Shown here in pieces: positions 1 through 7,715 of a DNA stretch of 57,038 nt (the first letter of the stretch is position 1; each line of letters opens with the position of its first letter). The translations under genes were made by a program, and so were the position numbers. The notes beneath the pieces were generated by a model. That model was given only the letters and a program-made list of their open reading frames with translations. It had not been told where the DNA came from and did not search any database. This DNA comes from Chlamydiales bacterium (GTDB lineage: Bacteria; Chlamydiota; Chlamydiia; Chlamydiales; Rhabdochlamydiaceae): NCBI GenBank assembly GCA_016185065.1, contig JACPOL010000006.1:1-57038 (forward strand). Direction: 5' to 3'.

Positions 1-313
1 GGGTCCCTTTCGCGTCCAGTCGCAGTTGTAGATAAAGAGACTGAAGACCTTTCTCTTCAAACTCTTTGCCTAGCCCTGCGACTGGACGCGAAAGGGGCCC
101 CGCAACTCGAGACGTAAGTCCGGCGGGGAATGAGCGCCTCGAGCAGCCCTTCGATTCAGATCGCACAGCAAAACCGTAGCACAGAAAAGCCGGCCAGGCG
201 TACAGGGTAGGGCAATGGCCCACTCTGTTTTCGAACACACGGTTTGGCAAAGCGAGGTGAAGCGCAAGGTGGTCGCGGGAGGTGTGGCAGAGCGCACACC
301 ATCCGACATGTCT
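1..313. repeat. Dispersed mosaic palindromic repeat, copy 1 (may start before the window)
   Basis: Positions 1-25 and 76-100 form an inverted repeat with one mismatch; the loop contains a second imperfect stem around 33-66. The rest (about 150-313) closely matches parts of the repeats at 10096-10606 and 26574-26787, including the blocks TCAGATCGCACAGCAAAA and TTTGGCAAAGCGAGGTGAAG, and ends in CCGACATGTCT, the same end as copy 2. The open frames inside it recur only because the repeat recurs, so I call no gene. Positions 314-388 hold nothing I can identify. The family seems to be non-coding DNA able to fold into long hairpins; how it moves is unknown. Confidence 0.8.
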
Positions 314-388
314 ATCTCGGCTCTTCAGAACGCCTAACTAAAATTACGATAATATTAAACTGCGCCGCAACGGCGCAGGCTATATTTG

Positions 389-1501
389 TTAGAGTTTGCG
401 GCGGAGGCTGGCGGCGGCTCCGGCGCCAAGTCCGAAGATTAGAACAGTGATTGTGAGGATAAATCCGAGGTAGGGAATGGGAAGGAGCAGGAAGTAGAGA
501 AGAAGGCCGAGAGCGAGCGCTGAGAGCCTCTTTATATGCCACTTCGATCGCTTGAAGACCTCTTCTACAGCCCAGAGGATGGAGAAGATTTTAACAGTGT
601 AGAATCCGATGACGTTCAAGGCGATGAGAGTAAGCGCAAACGGAGCGCCAAGGATAGTCATTAAAAGAATAAGCGAAGCGAGCGGAAGTAGAACGAGAAG
701 CATGAGGCCGTAGCCGAAGGCTTTAAGTGGAGAGTTCGATAGAGCTTCGAGGGCCGCCTCCACATTCTTGGGGAAGAGTCTAAGCAGAATCCATCCGATT
801 ACAAAGCTGTACAAGAAGTTCATCACCACAACAGCGAGCTTCGAGCCCACCAGCAGGTTTTGAATCCAGCCGCCTCTAAATAGACGAGTAAAAAGAGTTG
901 GCTCTCGGTTTATGTGTCCGCCGATGTGCGCTTCAGGGTCGATATAGGCATTTTCGCTGCTTCTATAATTTAGATCTCTTGCGATCGAAGCTCTAGAAGA
1001 GATGCGCATCTTGCCTACGTAAGCAGTGAGTTCATCTCCGATCTTCCCCGAGACGCGGAGAAAAGAGGATGAAACAGTGGCACTGCCCATAATATTTCCC
1101 GCTACTTCGACACTCCCTCCGGCGCAAACGAGGTTTCCTTCAATGTCTGCAGCGGGTGGTATGTGAACATTTCCGCATAGCATGGAAACACTCCCACCAA
1201 TATCACCACTAATCATCGCCTGTCCTGCGACTATCCGAATATTATGATCGATTTTTCCAGAGATCTCTGCATTTGCAACACAGAGAAGGAGATCTCCTTT
1301 TACGTGACCATCAACGATCGCCTGTGTCGCAATAATATAGACATCCCCTTCGACTACTCCGGAGATCTCCACATTATTCCCAATGACAAGATAGTCCCCT
1401 TGATGGACCGTGTTTGCGGGAACCCCCACCATCTCCGGGATAGGTTCATCCGCAACAAGCTGCGCACATGCGAATAGAAAAACCAGTATTACGCGTAGCA
1501 T
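389..1501 (-). CDS. Membrane protein with bactofilin-like N-terminal repeats
   Basis: 370 residues. Residues 1-17 look like a signal peptide. Residues about 40-200 are short repeats of the polymer-forming/bactofilin type, in which each strand carries a 'xISGxVxGDV' pattern (for example VEISGVVEGDVYII, AEISGKIDHNIRIV). The C-terminal half (about 210-365) has four or five hydrophobic segments. This suggests a beta-helical domain exported across, or anchored in, the inner membrane, possibly polymerising at the envelope. The start overlaps the end of hemA by 13 nt, so it is probably translated with hemA and recX. The fold is inferred from the repeat pattern; the function is unknown. Confidence 0.75.
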   Translation of the reverse strand: MLRVILVFLFACAQLVADEPIPEMVGVPANTVHQGDYLVIGNNVEISGVVEGDVYIIATQAIVDGHVKGDLLLCVANAEISGKIDHNIRIVAGQAMISGDIGGSVSMLCGNVHIPPAADIEGNLVCAGGSVEVAGNIMGSATVSSSFLRVSGKIGDELTAYVGKMRISSRASIARDLNYRSSENAYIDPEAHIGGHINREPTLFTRLFRGGWIQNLLVGSKLAVVVMNFLYSFVIGWILLRLFPKNVEAALEALSNSPLKAFGYGLMLLVLLPLASLILLMTILGAPFALTLIALNVIGFYTVKIFSILWAVEEVFKRSKWHIKRLSALALGLLLYFLLLPIPYLGFILTITVLIFGLGAGAAASLRRKL

Positions 1502-2493
1502 ATTGAGCTCTCTTCACGTCCTAAAAATAGAGAGAATTGTCTCTCGACCAGCATGTTAAGCCTATCTTTGCAGAGTAGAATTTCCTGTATATATTTTCCC
1601 TCTTTCGCCTGCAATAGGCCTGAGATCTCTTCGATGTTAAAGAGTGTAATTTGAGGATGGCGTCCAATTCCCGGATCGACATTACGCGGAACACAGAGAT
1701 CTACAACTAGACGTGTTTGAAGCGGGGAATCTTCGCTGATCTGATTTGAGTTGATAATGAAATTCGACCGATTCGTTCCACAGATCACAAAAGGAAACTC
1801 CTGCCACGAGTTGAGCTTATGCCAAGGCATCAGCTTAACACCTGCCTCTAAGAGATCTGCCGCAGCTTCGGGAGCTCTTGTACAAATGGTTAAGTCTTTC
1901 ATTCCCTTTTTTCTGAAGTAGTCGAGAATTTTACGATTAATCGCAGAGTTCCCTACGAATAAGGCAGGAGTATCTCTTCCTCCAAATTGAGAAGAGAGGT
2001 GGAACAAGACAGACTCCAAACTTAGACTTCCTCTCGGAAAGAAATCGGATGAGCGCAGCTCCTTTGCAATCTTGAAACTCTTCTGAAAGAGAAAGTGGAG
2101 TGGTGCTGGCAGCTTTCTATAGGTCAGCGCGCTCTCATACGCCCTCTTAACCTGTCTCTGTATCTCCCCCTCTCCCAAAATAACGCTATCTAAACCCGAT
2201 ACGACCCTTGCAAGGTGTGTAAAACACTCCTGTCCAAAATAGGAGTAGAGGTTGTGCTCAAATGGGAGGTCGATCTCCTGTCTCAGTAGCTGTAAAATCT
2301 CGGAATGGGTCTCTGCAAGATTAGGCGTAGAGTAGTAGATCTCAGTTCTATGACAGGTTGATAGGAAGAGAGAGCCAAAGTGCATCTGTTCGAGTGCATC
2401 ACAGCCAAATAGTTTTGCTGCGGCTTTTGCTAAGTGTTCACGAAGAGAAAGTTCCGAGGACTTCGCATTGATCCCCACAACTCCAATACGCAT
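1489..2493 (-). CDS. hemA: Glutamyl-tRNA reductase
   Basis: 334 residues; reduces glutamyl-tRNA(Glu) to glutamate-1-semialdehyde, the first step of C5 tetrapyrrole synthesis. The catalytic-cysteine motif STCHRTEIYY is present (Cys47), followed by SGLDSVILGEGEI, which positions substrate, and an NADPH-binding fold at about 165-270 (PALFVGNSAINRKIL). It is shorter than the roughly 420-residue E. coli enzyme because the C-terminal dimerisation region is reduced, as in Chlamydia. It lies 31 nt after recX in what looks like one minus-strand operon. In Chlamydia hemA sits directly beside the T3SS cluster; here that cluster is about 33 kb away. Confidence 0.93.
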   Translation of the reverse strand: MRIGVVGINAKSSELSLREHLAKAAAKLFGCDALEQMHFGSLFLSTCHRTEIYYSTPNLAETHSEILQLLRQEIDLPFEHNLYSYFGQECFTHLARVVSGLDSVILGEGEIQRQVKRAYESALTYRKLPAPLHFLFQKSFKIAKELRSSDFFPRGSLSLESVLFHLSSQFGGRDTPALFVGNSAINRKILDYFRKKGMKDLTICTRAPEAAADLLEAGVKLMPWHKLNSWQEFPFVICGTNRSNFIINSNQISEDSPLQTRLVVDLCVPRNVDPGIGRHPQITLFNIEEISGLLQAKEGKYIQEILLCKDRLNMLVERQFSLFLGREESSICYA

Positions 2494-2524
2494 CGATATA
2501 TCCCAGTTTAAAATTGATACTTTA

Positions 2525-3121
2525 CTAAACAGGAAATTGCTGTTCGATGCAAGAAAGTATTGCTTCTGTTTCGAAACCTCTGCGCTGAAGCGCTTGAAAA
2601 AGTTTGCCTCTCCCCTCGTATGTTTTGGGGTCGTATTTTTTGCAAAGTTTAGGCAGCAGCAAGAGAATGCTCGCTCTCTGATCTATATTTTTGATTGCTG
2701 GCGAAACTATGCGACTTCGCGCCTTAAGTTTTGCTGCTATGTAGAGCGGCCCTCGCCCCTTTCTCACTTCACTTGCGATGGCCCTTTCGCTCTCCGCTTC
2801 GTCGTTTAGATACCCACGGGCTGTGCACAGCTCGATCGTCTTTTCGATCGCCTTCAGCGAATAACCTCGCTTTGAGAGCTTCTCTCGGAGCTCTCTAGAG
2901 AAGTAGCCCTTCTTAGCAAGAAGGCTCAAAACGTATCTAAACGCCCCTTCAGCCATGACTTTCTCTATGAGTTCCAGCAATTCTTCAAGTGAGCTGCAGC
3001 GTTGCAAAGAACTTATCTTTCTTATAAACAAAGACTTAGGTAATTTTTTAAAATAATTACTATCTACTCTAACCTCCAGAAACTGTGGCTCTTCCGCACA
3101 TATTGATATGTCTATCTTCAT
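2525..3121 (-). CDS. recX: RecX-family regulator of RecA
   Basis: 198 residues from the ATG at 3121; an in-frame TTG at 3130 would add three residues. RecX proteins are helical-repeat proteins that bind RecA filaments and limit strand exchange. The family pattern is visible: an alpha-helical domain with YVLSLLAKKGYFSRELREKL, then the motif ARGYLNDEAESERAIASEV and KGRGPLYIAAKLKAR, matching the conserved 'G(Y/L)(I/L)DD..(A/F)....' and 'kG...I...L' blocks. A second repeat follows at the C-terminus (GKLFQALQRRGFETEAI). First gene of the recX-hemA-membrane protein operon. No clear Shine-Dalgarno is seen. Confidence 0.8.
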   Translation of the reverse strand: MKIDISICAEEPQFLEVRVDSNYFKKLPKSLFIRKISSLQRCSSLEELLELIEKVMAEGAFRYVLSLLAKKGYFSRELREKLSKRGYSLKAIEKTIELCTARGYLNDEAESERAIASEVRKGRGPLYIAAKLKARSRIVSPAIKNIDQRASILLLLPKLCKKYDPKTYEGRGKLFQALQRRGFETEAILSCIEQQFPV

Positions 3122-3187
3122 AAGCACCAATAGGTTACATCACAACTATAAAGGTGAATTTTAATTTGATTTATGTTAAAATTATTT

Positions 3188-3218
3188 TTGAGAAAAGGGA
3201 TATTAATCCTCCTATAAT
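3188..3218 (+). promoter_or_regulatory. Candidate sigma66/70-type promoter
   Basis: TTGAGA at 3188-3193 and a perfect TATAAT at 3213-3218, spaced 19 nt, lie in the divergent gap between recX and the 3330 gene. Transcription would start near 3225 and meet the hairpin at 3273 after about 50 nt. Spacing is longer than the optimal 17, so the -35 choice is uncertain. Confidence 0.5.
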
Positions 3219-3272
3219 AATAAGTCCTTAACTCTCGCTTATAGCATAATAAAATAATAGAAGACCACTTCG

Positions 3273-3300
3273 CCCCTCACCTCGGTGAGGGGATTTTTTT
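3273..3300 (+). terminator. Rho-independent terminator-like hairpin in a leader
   Basis: CCCCTCAC (3273-3280), loop CTCG, GTGAGGGG (3285-3292), then A and seven T (3294-3300): a textbook intrinsic terminator for plus-strand transcripts. No plus-strand gene ends upstream; it lies between the candidate promoter at 3188-3218 and the start of the 3330 gene, so it acts either as an attenuator or as the end of a roughly 75-nt RNA. Confidence 0.75.
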
Positions 3301-3329
3301 ATTGCTTCATTTCTCTTTTTCAAGCAAGA

Positions 3330-3620
3330 ATGAAGGGTATGACAGGTAATGTTCAAGGCCCAGGTTCTTCGCCACCCGTTCCGCAAGGCCCTATGACACA
3401 AGGAGCTGGAGCTCCTACGCGATTTGAAGCAACGGGCGGAAGCGCCAAGGACCCTCTCGCTGCCTGGTCTGTCATGTTTAGAGGTCAAGCCTCTCCAGAC
3501 GAGCTAAAAAAAATCGTCGGTCTGGTACTCAACCAGATCATCAATGCAGTAAAAAAAGAGCAAGAAAAGTCTAGAGAGCTTCGCAAGAAATTGCAGCAAG
3601 ACGCTCAAGACGACACTTAA
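3330..3620 (+). CDS. Small hypothetical protein, proline/glycine-rich N-terminus
   Basis: 96 residues from ATG 3330; a second ATG at 3339 is equally possible and neither has a good Shine-Dalgarno. The first about 45 residues are low-complexity (Pro, Gly, Ser, Gln, Ala), the middle holds DPLAAWSVMFRGQASPDELKK, and the end is a charged helix (VKKEQEKSRELRKKLQQ). It sits 39 nt before rluD, where Chlamydia also has a small hypothetical gene beside its rluD (from memory CT659), so it is probably a chlamydia-specific conserved protein. The helical, disordered-headed form would fit a T3SS substrate or chaperone partner, but nothing shows this. Confidence 0.7.
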   Translation: MKGMTGNVQGPGSSPPVPQGPMTQGAGAPTRFEATGGSAKDPLAAWSVMFRGQASPDELKKIVGLVLNQIINAVKKEQEKSRELRKKLQQDAQDDT

Positions 3621-3659
3621 AACTCTGTCCAATCTGCTGCTCCGTGCTATACTAGCTGC

Positions 3660-4601
3660 ATGTCTAACGAAACTAGTGAAATAATTCTTGTTACACCAGA
3701 AGAAGCGGGCCTGAGGCTCGATAAGCTGCTCACTAGCCGCTTTCCCGACTATTCGCGCACCTATTTTCAATTTCTAATTGAAGAGGGGGGTGTTCTCGTT
3801 TCTGGACAAGTTCTGAAAAAGAGAGAGAGTCCAAAGGTTGGGGATGAGATCGAGATCTGCTTTGCTTTAACCCCAGAGCTCTCTCTTAAACCCGAGAATA
3901 TTCCTCTAAACATCTTATTCGAAGATGAGCATCTCCTCATTATCGATAAGCCAGCAGGCCTTGTGGTGCATCCCGCTCCAGGGCATCCTTCAGGCACATT
4001 TGCAAACGCACTAATCTACTACTGTCAGACCATTCGTCCAACAAACGAGTCTGACCTTCGCCCAGGCATCGTGCATCGCCTCGATAAAGACACTTCTGGT
4101 GTTCTTATCGCTGCAAAAACATCTCAGGCACATCAGAAGCTCGTCTCTCTCTTTGCGACTCGGCAAGTTGAAAAACACTATGTTGCCGTTTGCATCGGAG
4201 CTCCAAAGGTAAGCAGGATCGATGCACCAATCGGAAGGCATCACAAGTATAGACAAGAGATGGGTGTGTGCGAAGAGAGGGGCAAAGAGGCGATCACTCT
4301 ATGCCGCGTTATTGCTCAGGAGGGCCCGCTTGCACTTGTTGCGCTGCAGATCTTAACAGGGCGCACACACCAGATCCGCGTACACATGAAGCACATTGGC
4401 TCTCCTGTTCTCGGAGATCCAGTATACGGCTCTAAACAGCAAAATGAAAAATATGGCGCTTCAAGACAACTGCTTCATGCTCATCGCATAAAATTTATCC
4501 ATCCATTTACCTCTGCTGTAGTAGAGGTCGAATCTCCCATTCCTACCGAAGTGAGCGCTAGATTTATATCGCCACTTTCCGTATCTTCAAATATTAACTA
4601 G
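3660..4601 (+). CDS. rluD: 23S rRNA pseudouridine synthase, RluD type
   Basis: 313 residues. RluD isomerises uridines in helix 69 of 23S rRNA. An S4 RNA-binding domain occupies about 16-75 (RLDKLLTSRFPDYSRTYFQ), followed by the RluA-family catalytic domain with LLIIDKPAGLVVHPAPGH, the catalytic-loop motif HRLDKDTSG at 139-147 (catalytic Asp142) and LQILTGRTHQIRVHMKHIG near 235. Length is usual for RluD. The S4 domain together with HPAPGH favours RluD over RluA; RluC-type specificity cannot be excluded. Followed at 66 nt by khpA. Confidence 0.92.
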   Translation: MSNETSEIILVTPEEAGLRLDKLLTSRFPDYSRTYFQFLIEEGGVLVSGQVLKKRESPKVGDEIEICFALTPELSLKPENIPLNILFEDEHLLIIDKPAGLVVHPAPGHPSGTFANALIYYCQTIRPTNESDLRPGIVHRLDKDTSGVLIAAKTSQAHQKLVSLFATRQVEKHYVAVCIGAPKVSRIDAPIGRHHKYRQEMGVCEERGKEAITLCRVIAQEGPLALVALQILTGRTHQIRVHMKHIGSPVLGDPVYGSKQQNEKYGASRQLLHAHRIKFIHPFTSAVVEVESPIPTEVSARFISPLSVSSNIN

Positions 4602-4667
4602 CTTATGCAATAGCTTAAGCTCAAATGGCCTGCCCATACATCTCGAACTCAAAACGAGGATTGCGCA

Positions 4668-4937
4668 ATGAAAGAATTTGTCGAATACATCGTGAAAAAT
4701 CTAGTCGATCACCCGGATAAGGTCCGCATAACAGAGGTTGGAAGTGCTCACACACTGATCATCGAACTCTCTGTGGAAAAATCTGATATCGGCAAGATTA
4801 TCGGCAAAAAAGGGAAGACCATCAATGCAATCCGCACACTGCTTATGTCAGTGGCTAGCAGAAATGGAATTCGCGTTAACCTGGAAATTCTCGAAGAAGA
4901 AGGCGCAGTAAAAAGCGCAGAGACTTTAAGCGAGTAG
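4668..4937 (+). CDS. khpA: KH-domain RNA-binding protein KhpA
   Basis: 89 residues, the standard size of the KhpA/YlqC family of single-KH RNA-binding proteins. The KH motif reads GKIIGKKGKTINAIRTLL, with the GKKG loop that contacts RNA, preceded by the family start KEFVEYIVKNLVDHPDKV. Members bind many small and messenger RNAs and are often linked to envelope growth and division. It probably forms an operon with rluD. Its last 12 nt overlap tail-to-tail with the convergent DHH-type gene. Confidence 0.9.
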   Translation: MKEFVEYIVKNLVDHPDKVRITEVGSAHTLIIELSVEKSDIGKIIGKKGKTINAIRTLLMSVASRNGIRVNLEILEEEGAVKSAETLSE

Positions 4938-7586
4938 GCTCGGAAGGCAGGGCGATATATGCGCCTTGCGTGAATTGATCGAACCAGCAGTTAATTTTAA
5001 GACGGCGATGGGCAGAGAAGGCTTCTTTGCCCGCGTTTTAGGAATTGAGAGAAAGCTCTCTTTAAAAATCTTTTCAAGCTCGTTTGCATTATCACCCAAA
5101 AACTCAACTTCCATCTTATTGTGCGCAATTGCTGGAAGAGCGCGGAAGGCATTTAGAAATGTCTTTAAATGTTCGATCGCAAGCTCTGTGGAAGGAATCC
5201 AGATCCACAGCTCATCCTGATGTTTATATTTCGGCTCAGACTCGCCAGAAAAGAGCTCTTCAGCACCAATAAGCGTGCTCACCATCTGGATGTGTAGATC
5301 GATCTCTTTCTTCTCTTTATAGGCCTCCAAGGCCTGCTCATACCAGCTCGCCCGAATGCGATCAGCGTGCTTCTGATAGGTAGGAATGTTTCTTGCAAAG
5401 AATTTTGTCTGGCCTACTCGAGCGCAACCATTCTGCGTTTTAGTATCCAAGAAGATTGTCGACGGAAGTCCGCCAATACAGAGCATGAGATTGTGCTCAA
5501 CAGCTTCCTCTTTGCCTAGATAGATCTTCTGATAGAGAGAATAGGCGTCCTCGTTCTGAAGAATGCGTTTTGCCGCTTTCTGAGCAAACTTTTCATCTCT
5601 GGGAAGATCGTCAAAAGAGATGATCTCAACCTCTTTTGAAAGCACAAGAGATTTAAGGCGATTGAGAAGAGATGCCACACACTCGACGTCGCGGAAGGAG
5701 ACCTTTGTGAGTAGATCTGTATCATCGAGAATTGCAAAGAAGAAGTGCATATACTCGATGAGCTCTCGCTGAGGATCGACAAAATGGGCGCTCTTATTCT
5801 CAATTGCCATGTGGCGCTGCAGAAGCCTGCGCATGATTCTCTTGTTTTTTGGAAGAGAGAGATCTTTTTCTACAGCTTTAATTTGAGCCTCAACCTGCGC
5901 AAGGCTCATTCCACCTGTGCCGTATGCATCGTTAAGTTTGAATGCGAGACCCGCTACCAGAGTATTTGACGACTGCGCATCGGAAATATGAGAGACCGAA
6001 GGGACGCTAGTATTAATTGAGCTCTTGTGGTGATCGATGATGCTGATCACTTCTAAATAGGAAGGGACCTTCGTCTCTTCGCGATTGCTGAAATCTCGCA
6101 GAGTGACTGTTCCCAGAACCGGCTTGAGCAGCTCGCTTGCATAGACCACTCCCATCGGAGTGACACGACCCTCTTTGTCTGTTGAAGTAACAGTGAGATA
6201 GGGGTAGGAGCCGATCTTACCGCGAATCTCGTCTAAATCGGCTCGTGAGCTCAGAGTGCTCGGCTTATGCCCAAAGACCTCTGTCTTAATTTCGAGGGCT
6301 ATCCCTAGCCGTTCTACGAAGCTTCCGATGCTCTGGATCGCAACATCAAGGCCGCGGATGATCTTTTGTAACTGGTTAAAAATACGAGGGCGATCTTCGA
6401 TTAGACGCCCCTGCTTATCGAACAGGGAGCTCTTCTTCAGAGACTCAACAAGGTCGATGAACTGCTGAAAGTCGAAGACTGAGTGAGCTTTCATCGCGTG
6501 GGCGAACTCTTCAAAGGTGCTCTTGAGTCCCTGTTTTACTTTAAGAACATTGACCAGATAGCTTGCGAGATTCTCTCTCTGCTTCTCTGTGAGCTCTTTA
6601 ACGGGTTGCGTGCTGCCAATCGTCATCTGAAAAACAGACTCGAGGAAGGGAGCGAAATCTTTAGTAGATAGCTTCTCTTTTGCAAAAAGAGAGATGAGCT
6701 GCACGTGAAGATTATTCTCAAACCAGCGGAGAGCTTGGCTAAGCATCATGATCACCTGACGCACACCGTCGACATCCATGCTGCGCCAATCGCCTAGATA
6801 GTAGCCCTTCTCATCGACCAGAATCACCGCATGCTGAGATCTCTCATGGTCGACAGTAAGAGAAGACTCTTTGATCTCTTTTTTAAAGACCCCTTTCTGA
6901 GTCATAAGATCTAAGCTAGAGAGAGCAAGAGTGCTTCTGCCTTTGGCAAGATGCAAAAAGACATTTTCACCAAAAATTTGATGAAAAAGGAGCTTTACGT
7001 CGATCTGCAGAGGAGGAGAGCCTCCAGGAACATTCCATACGTGAAGCCCTTCGCTAACGCGTGCAGCAAAGGCGTCTACCCATCCCCAAAAAGAGGCGAC
7101 GGTCGTATCGAGATCCGGAGAGGAGTGAGCTGTGACAAAGTGCGTCCCCCCATGCTTTTTTCCTGAGCTGATCGGGAAGTAGATCTGATACTCGTCTCGA
7201 GGAAGAAATTTTCCAGCGATACGAGCGCGGACCTTATAGTTCTCCTCATCCGAAAGGCCCGAGGCCTGGTTGAGCCAGAGCTCAAAATTGAAAAACGAGT
7301 AGGCTTCTAAAACTTTTTCTTGATTGATGAGGTCGATGTAGTCGAGCACCGCACCCAGAAGAAAATTAGGAGCTGGAGTCTCTTGAACAAGTTTTAAAAG
7401 AAGGCGATTTACTTTTTCGTTCTTCTGGGTCTCGCTCGCTCTTTTAAATGCAGGAGAGAGAAGATCTTTAATAGCGCGATCTAATCCTGAGAATTTGAAG
7501 CGAGAGATGGCATAATCGCCAAGACGTGTGGAAGCAGCTGAAGCACTAGATCTGGAAGAAGAGACTTTTCCCTTTGCTTTCGCCAT
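4926..7586 (-). CDS. Large DHH-like phosphoesterase/pyrophosphatase-fold protein
   Basis: 886 residues from ATG 7586 (a start 4 codons upstream also exists). Two motifs look like the DHH superfamily: VTAHSSPDLDTTVASFWG near 150-170, resembling the metal-binding 'H.nPD.Dt..S' motif of family II pyrophosphatases and DHH phosphoesterases, and ISIIDHHKSSINTS near 520, the DHH signature. A third, YMHFFFAILDDTDLLTK, resembles the acidic 'aI..DT' motif that follows DHH. About 350 residues separate the first two motifs, far more than in ordinary DHH enzymes, so a large insert is present. Substrate unknown. tRNA-Arg lies just upstream on the same strand. Confidence 0.7.
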   Translation of the reverse strand: MAKAKGKVSSSRSSASAASTRLGDYAISRFKFSGLDRAIKDLLSPAFKRASETQKNEKVNRLLLKLVQETPAPNFLLGAVLDYIDLINQEKVLEAYSFFNFELWLNQASGLSDEENYKVRARIAGKFLPRDEYQIYFPISSGKKHGGTHFVTAHSSPDLDTTVASFWGWVDAFAARVSEGLHVWNVPGGSPPLQIDVKLLFHQIFGENVFLHLAKGRSTLALSSLDLMTQKGVFKKEIKESSLTVDHERSQHAVILVDEKGYYLGDWRSMDVDGVRQVIMMLSQALRWFENNLHVQLISLFAKEKLSTKDFAPFLESVFQMTIGSTQPVKELTEKQRENLASYLVNVLKVKQGLKSTFEEFAHAMKAHSVFDFQQFIDLVESLKKSSLFDKQGRLIEDRPRIFNQLQKIIRGLDVAIQSIGSFVERLGIALEIKTEVFGHKPSTLSSRADLDEIRGKIGSYPYLTVTSTDKEGRVTPMGVVYASELLKPVLGTVTLRDFSNREETKVPSYLEVISIIDHHKSSINTSVPSVSHISDAQSSNTLVAGLAFKLNDAYGTGGMSLAQVEAQIKAVEKDLSLPKNKRIMRRLLQRHMAIENKSAHFVDPQRELIEYMHFFFAILDDTDLLTKVSFRDVECVASLLNRLKSLVLSKEVEIISFDDLPRDEKFAQKAAKRILQNEDAYSLYQKIYLGKEEAVEHNLMLCIGGLPSTIFLDTKTQNGCARVGQTKFFARNIPTYQKHADRIRASWYEQALEAYKEKKEIDLHIQMVSTLIGAEELFSGESEPKYKHQDELWIWIPSTELAIEHLKTFLNAFRALPAIAHNKMEVEFLGDNANELEKIFKESFLSIPKTRAKKPSLPIAVLKLTAGSINSRKAHISPCLPSLLA

Positions 7587-7614
7587 GCAAAAACACACTT
7601 TTATTTAAAAGTAT

Positions 7615-7687
7615 CGGATCGAGCAGGACTCGAACCTGCGACCACCCGCTTAGAAGGCGGGTGCTCTATCCACTGAGCTATCGATCC
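7615..7687 (-). tRNA. tRNA-Arg (anticodon TCT)
   Basis: The reverse strand folds as a complete 73-nt cloverleaf: acceptor GGATCGA/TCGATCC, D stem GCTC/GAGC, anticodon stem CCCGC/GCGGG with loop CTTCTAA (anticodon TCT, reading AGA), T arm GCAGG-TTCGAGT-CCTGC and discriminator G. CCA is not encoded. It lies between the secretin paralogue and the DHH-type gene on the same strand. Confidence 0.97.
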
Positions 7688-7715
7688 AAAAAGATCCATG
7701 TTAGCGGGAGAAAAA

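Noticed and set aside
70..309. Open frames inside the mosaic repeats (70-309 minus, 10100-10306 plus, 10405-10602 minus, 26564-26758 minus) with similar predicted proteins
   Set aside because: They recur only because the repeat DNA recurs; the frames are not conserved in start or length and have no ribosome-binding sites or domain pattern.
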